A DNA stretch of 64,000 bases from Boletus sp. NGJ (Eukaryota > Basidiomycota > Agaricomycetes > Boletales > Boletaceae), in assembly GCA_019096195.1 (NCBI GenBank), contig JAGTXK010000139.1, positions 372,001 to 436,000 on the forward strand, read 5' to 3'. Made by a program: the position numbers and the translations under genes. How positions within the stretch are numbered: position 1 is the stretch's first letter; each line of letters opens with the position of its first letter. The notes under the pieces are model-generated. The model was not told the DNA's origin and did no database searches. It worked only from the letters and a program-made list of their open reading frames with translations. Shown here piece by piece: positions 34,131 through 46,076 of the stretch.

Positions 34131-34999
34131 TCAATAAGACATGCGGAACATGAACTGGAAGGTGTACTGCTTTGTATCGGGATCCCAGTGTGACCAATTC
34201 CAATATCCAGCGTCGTCAGATTCATCTTCTATCTCCCTTGCTGGGATGCGAAAGGCAATTGTTTCATATGGCTCAGCTGCCACCTTTTGTTGACATGTCA
34301 GACCTCCCATAACCCCCATTTGTCGTAAGGAGGACGTACAATCAAATATTGGTATGCCTTGTTAGGTGGCTCCCGCTTTTGTTCCCAAGCACTCATGAAC
34401 CGCCGTCGGGGGATGACGCCCAGTTTAATCTGGGGAAGATGCACTTGCACCATCATACCTTCCTTTCCAGTATCCCTGTCACGGACTTTCGTCACTCGGT
34501 AACCTGGTCGACCGATTTTAAGAAAAACTTTTCGCTGTACATTGGACTGGGCTGGGGCTACCATCAGCTGTGTCTCCTTCGCATCCCGTGCAGCCCGTCT
34601 GGCGAGGTTTGTTTGGTGCTTTTTCCCTTGTGTGTGCGCAAGATACGATCCTTCATTCGTGTGGAGTGTCAAACACAGCCGACATTCGAGCGATCCGAGA
34701 TGGTTGCGTAGAATGTAGGGATCCTGCGAGAAGTTAGAGACGTGTGCCAATGAAGGGGGCATACGTACCTTTGCAAGGTCAATTGTTTCCAACGCAAGCT
34801 TTCTAAGGCGCTCCCTTCTGTCGACGTTGGTCTCTGAAGCGCCTGCGACACCTCCGCCCCCAAACTTGGAACCCACGCGATTCTGCATCAAAGGTAAACG
34901 ATGAGGAGGACCGTGCTAGTGCGTATGAACGAACCTGATAGTCTGGAAGAGAAAGCGGGTCAGCTATCGTTACGACGGATGACACAAGATCGTACCCAT
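34131..34999 (-). CDS. PRP11: Splicing factor 3A subunit 2 (Prp11/Sap62)
   Basis: U2 snRNP component needed for branch-site recognition. The conserved N-terminus MDYQNRVGSKFGGGG is assembled from three pieces: ATGG (34996-34999), an 8-nt microexon (34935-34942) and the exon starting at 34882. Then NVDRRERLRKLALETIDLAK, and after an intron DPYILRNHLGSLECRLCLTL and NNEG-like HTNEGSYLAHTQGKKHQTN. The last two are the matrin-type C2H2 zinc finger that defines the family. Next NLARRAARDAKE, GRPGYRVTKVRD, LPQIKLGVIPRRRFMSAWEQ, and the last exon AAEPYETIAFRIPAREIE, ending QYTFQFMFRMSY. Length is about 220 residues, typical of fungi that lack the proline-rich tail of animals. Divergent from RRP5. Confidence 0.95.
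34935..34942 (-). other. 8-nt microexon of SF3A2
   Basis: ACTATCAG, between a 53-nt intron (34943-34995) and a 52-nt intron (34883-34934). With the preceding ATGG it encodes Met-Asp-Tyr-Gln, the invariant start of SF3A2 proteins. Confidence 0.85.
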
Positions 35000-35283
35000 T
35001 CTCGTACGTTTTGCCTTTGGCCTTTTGTTGGTTGGTGGTCAAACGAGCTGAAAGTCACTGCGCCAACGTTTACTCATGTTAGTCAGTTGCCCGATTCGGA
35101 TGCAACTCCTGCCACAACTGCCAAAATTTACATCTTGAAGCTCAGCATCTGCTAGGCCAGTAGCCGGTGAGCATCGCGGCCGACATCTTGGAGTCGTTTG
35201 GAAGATCCACTTGGAAGAAATCATTTCTTTTCAGCTTGGTTTGTGGACCATTTCGCCGAATTTTCTGACAGCTCCGAGTCAGT

Positions 35284-38200
35284 ATGGTGGGACGCAAACG
35301 TCATCTCGACGATGGCGGTTTCGTCCAAAAGTCGAAGAAGACCAAGTTGTCATTGGAAAAGACCCACAAAGGGGATTCGGTTCCTTCTACATCTGCAATG
35401 ACGCTGGAGGAGACTGACTTTCCGCGTGGAGGCGGATCTACTCTGACACCACTTGAGGTCAAAACTATTCGAGCAGAGGCGGTTAGAGAAGCGGACCAGG
35501 AACTATTTGCTGTAAGTGGCCTGATTGATGCGAAGGATTGAATTCATCTCTCCTAGTCTGCAAAGCAAGCCCAAGTCAAGCGTAAACAGCGCAAGGCCGA
35601 CGTCAAAGGCAAAGCTACAGAGGCTGAGGTGGACAAAAAAGATGTCATCCGCATCGAGCACCTAAATTACAAGGTAACTTTTGAATCGGTTTTGCGCCAT
35701 TGATGCCAAGGTTTCGTAGCGCCTCATTCCAGGGATGAAGGTACTTGGTCAAGTAATGTCGATACAACCTCTCGCTATCGTGGTCTCGTTGCCTAACCAA
35801 CTTCTCGCTCACGTTCCGATCACTCAAATCACGTCTCAGCTCACCGAGCGACTGGAGTCCACGAATGACGTCGAAGATGGGGAGCTTGATGACGATAAAT
35901 CAGGGAGTTCTACCCAAGTTCCAGACTTAACTAATCTGTTCTACGTTGGGCAATACGTCCGTGCCGTTGTGATAAGCGCACATGCCCCGGGTACAACTGA
36001 TGTAGCTGGGCTTGGGCGCGTTCGTGATGATGCCATCAAAGCCAGTCGAAGGGTTGAGCTTAGTCTCTTCCCGGAGAAGGTCAACACGGGTGTGCGGAAA
36101 GTTGATTTGAAAGCTGGCTATGTGAGTGTCTTCCAGCGATGGAACAAGTGAGACACTTATCGTACATCGCAGTCCTTGAGTGCGGCTGTGCAAAGTGTTG
36201 AGGACCATGGGTATATCCTCGATCTTGGCGTATCTGGAATATCCGGATTCCTGTCGTTCGGAGGAGCTCACAAGGGCGAGGGGTCAAGACTTCAAGTTGG
36301 GGCACTCATAGATGTTTCTGTCATCAAAATGTCGTCGAATGGTCGAATGTGCACTCTCACCAACGATCCCGATGTACTCGTTCCATCCTCGGTAAAGTTT
36401 GTGGTTAACCCATACCATTGACCGAGCTGAATCCTTTTCAGATATCCGAAGTGACCAATGTTTCATCCGTGTTGCCGGGGTCACTGGTTCAATCCTTGAT
36501 CACTGCTGTGACTCCGGATGGCCTGATTTTGCAAATCCTAGGCTTCTTCGATGCCACGGCCGACGAGTTTCACTTGCCGAACACACATAAGTCCCTCAAA
36601 GTAGGGCAAAAAGTAAAAACAAGGGTGTTGTACGATCTCCCAGGAACAACTCCACCGCGGTTCGCTGTCACGCTTGCAGAACACCATATCAGACTTCAAC
36701 CCAAAAGCACATTTGAGGACCAGCTTTTATATGTCGCATACCCTGTAGGTGCTGTCCTGGATTTGGTCAAGGTGCGGCGAGTGGAAGCAGAGAGGGGGCT
36801 GCTGGTGGAGATACAACCCAACCAAGAGGGTTTTGTTCATGTGGGCATTCCTGTTGCCAGTGCTTTCATTCCGACTGATGACTTCAAGATTTCACATGTC
36901 TCTGATGAACACATCCCTACACTGTCGGTGTCATCCGGGCCATGGAGAGTAAACACTTTCCACAAGGCACGCGTGATTGGCTATTATCCATTTGACGGCA
37001 TTTTACAACTCTCTCTGCGCTCATCTGTCTTAGAACAAAAGTTTCTGCAGGCTGGTGAAGTACAAGTTGGTGAGATATTGAAGGGGATGGTCAAACAATT
37101 GACGGATTCTGCACTCTTCGTATCTATATCTGGGAACGTGGACGGAGTGATCTGGCCTACACACTATGCTGATATACCTCTCAAGCATCCTTCGAAGAAG
37201 TTCAAAGTTGGAGGGAGCATAAAATGTCGTGTAAGCTCTGCCAGGGTCAACGCCTTTCTTGTGTACCCATTGACTCCATCGCTTGAAGGTGCTCACGGTT
37301 GATCCAGAACGGAATCGCATTGTGCTGACGGCTAAAAAAACACTATTGGACACCACGTTCCCCATGTTGACCTCTTTTTCTGATGCCAAGGTTGGGCTTT
37401 TAACTCAAGCGGTCATTTTTCGGGTCACGGACAAGTATCTCGTGGTCGAGTTCTTTAACGATGTGAAGGCTGTAGTGCCCGTACGTGAGGCTAGGTATGA
37501 TCTTTCGCGGCAGGTAGAGTCACATTCCAAATAAAATTTCCCTAGCGAAACTGGTGCAAAGCTTACCGATGTGTATGCACCTGGAAAAGTGATCAAAGTG
37601 CGCATCATCTCTGTGGACGCGGAAGCACAACGAATTGTGGCCAGCATCCGGCAAGCCACATCCTCGTTCACTTCAAGTGCGACGGACATATCTGGTATTC
37701 TCATAGGGGATGTGGTCGAGGGTGTCGTTACTCAGATGCACAAGTTAAATCTCGTGCTTTCGCTGAAGCCATCCGATGTCCGTGCGCTCATCTCATTCTC
37801 GGGCTTGGCACGCCACTGGAACGCGACCGTGCCAGAGCTCAAGACGTCTGTGAAACCAGGTGCTCCCATTGCCTCATTGGTCGTGGTATCTCGCAACCCC
37901 GAGAAAGGTTTTGTTATCGTCACAGGGCATTCGAAAATTGATCGATTGAAGAAAACTTCACTATCTATGGACAACGTCACGATTGGACAGATCGTTGGTG
38001 GACGAGTGACCAAATATACACGTTACGGCGCTCATGTCAAGCTCACCACTCGGATCTCCGGCTCTCTACACCCAACTGACGTTTCGGACGACTATGAAGC
38101 CGGCAATCCGTTTCCTGCTGTAGATTCTATCCTGAGAGCTGCGGTAGTGGGTATTGACGAATCGAGCAACCGCCTATCCCTTTCCACGCGCGCTTCGAGG

Positions 38201-40334
38201 CTCTCATCAAATGGTACTAAACAGCCAGTGGACCGCGAAATAAACAGCATCGACGATCTCAAGGTTGGGGACGCTGTGAGGGGTTTCATCAAGAGTGTTG
38301 CAGAACATGGGGTATTCGTGATGCTTGGGAGAGGCATTGATGCTCGGGTTCAAATCAAGGAACTCTTTGATGCGGTATGTCTGAGTTACTTTCCAACACT
38401 TCAAATGCTGAAACCAGTTCACAGTATATAAAGGATTGGAAGGGTCGGTTCGTTGTGAACCAATTAGTCAGGGGTCGGATCTTGAAGTATGTGAGTTTCT
38501 CAAGATGGAGTCGAACTTACTGACGGCGTGCTAGTGTCGATACTGCAAGTAAAAAGGTCGAGATGACTTTCCGTTCGGGTGACCTGACACGTGCGCCACC
38601 CAATTCAGTGACTCTCAGCGATCTTCGAGAAGGTCAGAAGGTTGTCGGTCGAGTCAAGCGCATCGAACAATACGGTATTTTCATTGAGATTGAGGGCTCG
38701 AAGATTAGTGGTCTATGTCACAAATCTCAGGCAAGTTAACAGTTTGCCATTTCTTCGTCCCCGCCAACCCTTTCGTCAGATTTCGGATAACAAGGACGCA
38801 GATGTCACGATCGCTCTCCGCATGTTTTGTGAGGGTGATCGTGTGAGAGCTTTCATTATTTCTCGCGATCTCGAGAAGAAACAGCTCTCGCTGGGCTTGA
38901 AGCCTTCTTACTTTACTGGCGACGAGGATGAGGTAGGATCAAATCATGAACACCCGCAGGATGGCGAGCTTGGTGCTGCGAACCATGTTAAGACACACGA
39001 CGCGCTCGATGAAAGTGGCCCAGATGAAGAATATTCGCATGATTCCGGTTCAGAGGAAAAGGAGCTAGTCAGAGTTGGCGACTCGGATGGGTATGACGAT
39101 GACGACGAAGACGTCGCGCCGTCTGACCCCATCCATTCCCTGAAACCACGGGGCCTCAAGATTGACGGCTTCCAGTGGTTTGTGAACGACACAGGGCCCA
39201 ATGAGGTGTCCCAACTCCAATCGGAATCTTCGGATCAAAGTGACAGTGAGGAAAATGTAGCAGAGAGAAAGAGGCGGAAAAGGCGCAAGGAAATAGAGAT
39301 GGATGTCACCGCGGATATGCAGACGAAACTGCCTGATTCGAATGCCGACTTCGAGCGAATGCTTCTAGGATCCCCTAACTCCTCTTATCTTTGGATCCAG
39401 TATATGTCCTTCCAGTTGCAACTCTCAGAGATCGATAAGGCACGAGTCATTGGAAAACGTGCTATTCAAACCATCCATTTCCGAGAGGAACAGGAGAAGC
39501 TCAACGTCTGGATAGCGCTGCTTAATTTGGAGAACGCATACGGTACAGATTTCACTATAGAAGTTGTCTTCAAGGACGCGGTGCGACATAATGACTCCAA
39601 GACGATTCACCTACGCCTCGCAGCCATTTTTGATGAAAGTAAAAAACATGAGGTATGCTGAAATGCACCACTGTCGGTACCTGCGCTCTGAACATTTGAC
39701 AGAAAGCGGAAGAACAATACAGGCGAACATGCAAAAAGTTTGGACAAAGTTCAAAGGTTTGGACGTTGTTCTGCGAACATTACCTTCGACGCGGGCTGGT
39801 AGATGACGCACGCAAACTTTTGTCGCGCTCTCTACAAAGTCTTGAGAAACGGAAACGTAGGTGGGCGTTTTCGTATATGTGCTTGATGAACACTCTACTT
39901 GCCAGACCTCAAAACGATATCCAAGTTCGCGCAGCTAGAGTATAAGCTCGGGGACGCAGAACGAGGGAGGACAATTTTCGAAGGTATTGTGGATTCACAT
40001 CCCAAACGATGGGATATGTGGTCTGTCTACATGGACATGGAGGCCGGCGAAGGAGACATTCAACATTTGCGGTCAGTTCTAGCCCGTCGACTGTATAACA
40101 CTCAACGGCATTGCAGGAACCTGTTCAACCACGTCTTTGCAATCAAGATGACGAGCCACAAGGCGAAGTACATGCTTGTATCTATGTATCGGTGTCCCAC
40201 TCACTTCAAATTGCCACAGGGCATTCTTCAAGAAATGGTTAGATCTGGAACGCAAGTTAGGTGACGAAGAGGGTGCTACGGTTGTGAAGCAGAAGGCGAT
40301 CGAATGGACCCAGACGGCTGCAGAGGCCGCTTAG
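35284..40334 (+). CDS. RRP5: rRNA biogenesis protein Rrp5 (S1 repeats plus HAT/TPR)
   Basis: Large nucleolar factor needed for processing of both 18S and 5.8S/25S pre-rRNA. The N-terminus is basic; FPRGGGSTLTPLEVKTIRAE is a conserved segment just before the S1 array. Multiple S1 RNA-binding repeats follow, each with the Gly-x-Val/Gly-x-Phe pattern (LIPGMKVLGQVMSIQPLAIV, SVEDHGYILDLGVSGISGFL, LKGMVKQLTDSALFVSISGN, IVGGRVTKYTRYGAHVKL, VRGFIKSVAEHGVFVMLGRG, VVGRVKRIEQYGIFIEIEGS). An acidic linker follows (about 38,930-39,120). The C-terminal HAT repeats include SSYLWIQYMSFQLQLSEIDK and KTISKFAQLEYKLGDAERGR, ending FFKKWLDLERKLGDEEG. Around a dozen or more short introns; roughly 1,400 residues, shorter than yeast or human Rrp5, so a few S1 repeats may be missing. 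Confidence 0.94.
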
Positions 40335-40527
40335 CATAGCGTCACAACGGTTTACCCATACTTACGGGAATATATCTGGGCTAAGAGGATGGAACGAAAT
40401 GAGGAGAGAGAATTATTGTATGCAACTTGCGAATCCAAACGAGTGTAAGTATTGAAAGCAATCAAGACAATAATGGTATGAAACGTAAATATGCAAGAAA
40501 CATGGGCGACAATACCACAAGCAAGTG

Positions 40528-43500
40528 TTATGACCGTGAGCTCACTCGAGCGTGTCCGAGAGGAGACGATTCGAAATCGCTCATCGGCCGGCGCGTACTC
40601 ATCGAACTGGCAAGTTGCCGTTGCCAATCATCTAACTCGTTGGAGAGGTGTTCGAAGTTCTCTGAGCTGGACATACTCGACGGACGATTGAACGAAGGTT
40701 GATCGACCTCTAGAAGAAGATGTATCTTGTGGGAAAGCTGCTCGTTCTCCCGTTTAAGGTTGGTGTTCTCTTGGGTGAGCTGTTCAACAGCCGTCTCATC
40801 CGAGCCTTTCCGGTAGATGGCCAGCGTGGCATTAAGCCTCTCAATCTCGTGCTCGAGTTCCTCCACTCGCGAGTATCGGTCATCCGACTCTCGTTGAGAG
40901 ACTATCAAGTTTTCTCTCATCGAAGTCAAATCCTTCTCGAGTGTTTCGATACGCTGGCGTAAGTCGGTGTTCTCGTTTGTTAGCCGCTGAGACTGCTCTT
41001 GTGCCTCGATGAGCTGGGTGCGGAGAAGTTCGTGACTGTCGTCAGGTGTGCTCCTGCCGTTAACACGTGTTCGTGATCCAGGTTCAGTGCTTGAGCGCCC
41101 ACGTGCCGTGTCGAGCTCCACCTGAAGGGCGGAATTCGATGTCTTCTGCTTCGTCAACTCATCCTTCATCCTCCGCATCATTTTTTCAGTGCCTCTGCAT
41201 GGATGAATCGACATAAGAGATCATTCGGTGCATATTATATGGTAGCTCACTTCACATAGTGAACAGCAAGCTGGTAGTCTTCTTCCATCTGCTGCATCTT
41301 CGCTTTATAGCTGCGCTCCGTTTCCTCGAGCTTGCTTTCAGCCTCGAGAGCACGGGCTTCTGCGGCGGAATCGCTCTCAATGATCGGACTCTGCCTAGGG
41401 CGAGAGCGGTCCGACTGTGATGTTAGGGTGGCTACCTGAGCCTCAGCATCCTGTTTTCTTCGGAGAGCTTGAGCGAGTTCGCGCTCCGAGATCTCGTGAA
41501 GCCGGGTGCGCTCGTCCAACTGCTTCTCGAGTTCAGCTATCCGGGATGCATCAAGATGGCTCATAGACTCTTCTGATTCCGTATTAAGTCCGTTTTCAGC
41601 GAGGTAATTGCGGAGCATCGCCAACCGAACATTTGTATCAGTAGCCTCCTTGAGGGCCTCCCGAAGCTCTTTGTCTTTCTCCGCGAAGTCCTTGCGTAGT
41701 CGCCCATGTTCTAAGGTAGAATTAGAGAGCTGAGCACGAAGCCCAACGACCTGAGACCGCAGGAAAGTCTGCTCAGATTCCGAGTCTCGGACCCTCCGAC
41801 GCTCTTCGCCAAGTTCGTTTTGTGCTTCCTCCAAACGTTGGGTAATTTCTTTGAGCATCTTTCTGAGCGACACTGCCTCCATCTCCATCGCCTCGACTTT
41901 CTCAGCATGCGCACGTGTGTGCCTGTCTTCGTCCGCTCGGAGATCACGATGGGAATCCAACAGTTCACCGAGGCTTCCAGTCGTCAATGCTCGGAAGGCG
42001 TCCGCTTCCTCGCGTGACTTGGCCCAGGAGTTCTCCACCTCTGCTAGCCGGATCCGGAGAGACTCCACCTCCGATGTGCGCGCCTCAAGCTCGCCTCTAA
42101 GTTCTGCAAGCTCAACCTCTAGCTGACTGACTTGACCCCGCGCGCGTTGGTGGGCTGTATCGACTTCTTCAGAGCGAGAAGTCTGTGCTTGTAGGGCTGT
42201 ACGTGCTTGATCCAAGGCACGGATATGCTGATCGCGAAGTAGAATGAGTTCTTGTATTTGACTCTTGATTTGCTTGTGTTCGGCATCTTTTTGCTCCAGC
42301 AAAGACGTTTGCGTAAGCAGACGATCGGCGTGGTCCCGAACAGCAGTTTCCATACTAACATAGCTACTCTGGAGCTCAGAGTGTGCGCGGAGATTGCGAT
42401 CGCGAGATTCCTCGAGCGCATCTGCCCGCTTGTTAGCGTCTGCTGCTCGCGTCTCAGCTTGCTCGAGTAGAGTCGTTTGCAATGACAATGAATCGCTTAG
42501 TTCATCGACTTTGCGGCGCATAGTTGTCTGCTCAGACATAAGGGTAGCGAGATGTCGCTCGAGCTCCGCAATGCGTTCGCGTTCTGCTCGAGCAACGTCT
42601 GAATGTGTACCGGCCTCGTACGCGGTAAGCTTGGCACGATAATACGCTGCTTCTTGAATGGCGGCTGATTTCATGCGTTCAGCATCCGCAATCCGATCTG
42701 AGGCTTCTCTTGCTTGATTGGCTAGTGTCGTCTAGGAATTCTGGATCAGCATACGTCACAATGATCCACGACCATATATTCGAAGGTTGACACGAGACAA
42801 AGGCAACTTTAAAAAGAAACATTCACCTGTATTTGCGTCTTAAAATGTTTGAAGTTCAAGATCATGTCCGCCATCTTTGTTTGCTCGTCACTGGCCGACG
42901 CCCCAAGCTTCCAGTCAGCCTCGAAGAGCTCTTCGTCCACCTGTACAAAGCCTGACCGCGATGCCTTCAAAAGCGCCGTTTTCATCCAAGTCTCGCGCTT
43001 GCGCAACATTTCTACCTCCATTTCTTTTGCTTTATAATCCCGAATGAGGTCGGCGGTCACATTGCCTGTACTGCCAAACTTCTGCGGCGAGTGGCTATGC
43101 GAGTGCGTATAACTGTTGGTCAAGGGGGTGGAAGAAGGAGAACTCTGATAGAACGCATCCACTGGAGGCTTACTCCTATCGACGATAGGCGAAGGACTGC
43201 GAGCAGCAAGGCCGCTATTCATGCTCATAGCCACGCTGGTCATTGCAGATGGTTGCCCTTGTTGTCCATGACCATCAATGTTGCCTCCCACAGGCGACAT
43301 CGCCCTGCCGGCAATCCCAAACGAAGTGGGGCTCCTCGCGCGCTGTGTATGTGTCTGCGGATCTGTCGGAGTCGGGGCCCGTTCTATTGCTCTCATTCCC
43401 GTTGACACGCCATTCGCACTCTCGGAAGTAACTCCTGTGTCTGTAGTATGTCCGTCGTCGGTTCCGAGGGTTTCCTCTTCGTCTCGTCGAGGACGCACTG

Positions 43501-45597
43501 GAGCTTTGACCTTTGTATTCGTACCCGGAGTCGACGTAGTCACGATGCTCTGGGTTGGTGTGGGTGCAATCGTGCCATTTGGCGTCCTTGTGCCTGGACG
43601 AGTTCCGGGTGGGGACATTGCACGGCGAAGATCTTCTGTGTCAGATTGAGGACCTGAGGGGGACATGGCACGAGTCCCATTTAGCGTAGCTGGCGGTACA
43701 GCCTGGCCACCTGATGGAGAGGGCGTTGAAGATGATTTACGAGCCAAGTTAGTCGTACTTCCGTTCGGATTGGGTAGCGCCACCTTATTGGATTCGGGGT
43801 ATTTGATATGCTCTAGGAAAACAGACAAAAGTTAATGGGTCACGCAGAGCAACATAATATGACGATAGACAAACTGGTATCAAGAACATGGATTATACCA
43901 TGATCATCTCCTCTTGAAGGCGTGAACGACTCTCCACCAAGCACAAAGACTCTGCTTCCCATTGACGCCATTGCATGACCGGACCTTGCACTTGGTGCAG
44001 GACCCATGTTCTGAAACATATACCATCGCTGGTCTGTGTAACAAGCATGATTAACCTCCACTACGCCAAAAATAACAGGACCACAGCCACCGACGCTCAT
44101 CACACCGCTGGAATGATATCTGTCAAAAAAGATCACTCACTGGAGAGTTTAAATGCGGCCAGATCTCCCAGATCCTTGCCATCGACGCCCCTGCCCCCAA
44201 AGATGTAAATGACATCGTCCACCACAGCTGCTGCGTGTCCCTCTCGCGGGGAAGGGATGAAGCCAATACATTGAAGCTCAGTCCATTTGTGCGTGTTGAC
44301 ATCGTACGCCCATGTGTCATTGTAATGATATTGGCCGTCGGTGCCCCCAAACCTAGCATGACACGGAATCAATGATAGCCGTAAGATTGCAAGGAAAAAC
44401 GTACACGATGATGCGATCCCCATACGTCACACAAATATGACCGGTCCGTTGAGCTGGCCGATCAGCGGTTGTGGGCTGACACAATTCCCACTGGGTTTGA
44501 GTCCTCACTTGACACAAGGTACCGCGTTTGAGTGCAATACATAGATACCGCGAGGCACGCAAGAGGTGTGACGACGCGATTGTGTGATCAGGTCTACCGG
44601 AAGAAAAATGAAGGCAAATAACTTACATGTGTTGAGATCGAAAGACCACAGATCGTTCAAGAATTCTCCATCCACCTGACCACCGAAGACGAAAAACTTG
44701 GTTCCAACCATGGTCACGGCGTGACCATATCGTCCTGATGGCGAGGGCCCGTACATGGTTACTTTTGTCCATTCCTTCGATACTGTCCAAGTGAGGGACA
44801 CGGGAGTCAGCGGAGCGCAACAGATTTTCGGAGGACCATGGGCAATATAATTCAGAATCACTCACCAAGATTAAGGAGATAAAGGCCATCGTCTTGTTTT
44901 TCAGTTGGGTCAGACATTGGATCCGCCTTGGTATCACCACCCCACACAATTAATACGCTGCTGACGATGGCACTAGCATGGCCAATTCGGGGAGAAGGTA
45001 TCTCTCCTGCGGTCTGTACGAGGGTTGCACTCAGATCTCTAGTCGAGAAGAGGTACAAATCATTGCGAGCTGCTTCGCGGACAAGACCACCAAAAAGGTA
45101 GAGCTCTCCGTTAGCAGTGGCTGTTGCAGGAAGCGCGTGGCCATAACGGGGAAACGGAGGGGGAGAGGGAGAAGTTGGAGGTACTACGCCAGGTTTTGGA
45201 ATGACAAGAGGAGGCGGGAGTAGGAGGCGACGGGCAGACCAAGGGTATGCAGGACGTTGTTGAGGTTGTTGCTGGGGCTGCTGTTGGGGCTGCGGCGGAG
45301 AGGTTTGCGGAGGGTGAGGAGCAGGATTTGTGACGGGGCCACGACTTTGTTGCTGGCGCGGCTGCTGAGACTGAGGGCCGTTCTGTGCGGGTGTGCTTGA
45401 GGCATACGGGGATTTGGCAGGAACAATTGGTGAGTAGGTATAAACGAGAAGAAAGAAACTCACGCATCATTCGACTGCTGCGGAGCCTCCTTGGCAGCCA
45501 GCTGAGCGAGAGCCTGAGACGGAGTTTGGGCAATGGTAACATTCGACGCAGCAAGCTGGGATGCACTGGGGTGCTTCTTCCTAGAGAAGAAGGACAT
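40528..45597 (-). CDS. Tea1/Kel1-like kelch and coiled-coil cell-end marker
   Basis: Polarity factor that in fission yeast rides microtubule tips to cell ends and recruits formin activators. The start at 45597 gives [20 protein letters not shown], then a Gln/Pro-rich linker. At least five kelch blades follow: [75 protein letters not shown] and [19 protein letters not shown], each with Gly-Gly. After HIKYPES comes a Ser/Thr/Pro-rich linker (42,900-43,830). From about 42,800 to the stop there is a very long coiled coil (for example [19 protein letters not shown]), broken by two introns near 41,215-41,250 and 42,680-42,830. Domain order and size (roughly 1,500 residues) match Tea1/Kel1. Divergent from the Rad53-like kinase. 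Confidence 0.9.
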
Positions 45598-46076
45598 TCT
45601 CCTTGCTCTGTTCCCGAGGATGGACGGTATGGCTGGCAAGGTTCGAAAAAGTAGTTTGTACTGTTTTATTGTATGAAAAGATGTAGTTGTGCGGATGTAA
45701 GGGAAGGGCGGGCCAGCGTTTTGAAGGAAAAGGGATGAACGAAAGAAAGTGTACTTGATGGAGAGCTGTGAAGACGGAAGAGATTAGACGCGGCAATTGT
45801 GTGAACACCAAAACACCAGCCTTGTCGGACTCCATGTCCAAGCGAGCTGTTCATTCCATCCATTAGGCCATTTAATATACAAATTGTTCTTTTTATTAAC
45901 ACTGCGCCTCTTCCACGCTGCTCGCTGTCTCAGCCATCGTGCGCGGTTATGCGGCCATCGGTGGGCACTGTTTCCTTCGCAACCTTTGCCGCCTCTCACG
46001 CCTCCCTTAGACTATGCACGTGACCACCCACTTATTGACGCGACGCGATTGCACTGGATGCTCGTCGTCGTCCACG
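45598..46076. promoter_or_regulatory. Divergent promoter TEA1-like / RAD53-like
   Basis: 479 bp between opposed start codons. Contains several small plus-strand ORFs without recognisable content. No repeat structure noted. Confidence 0.45.
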
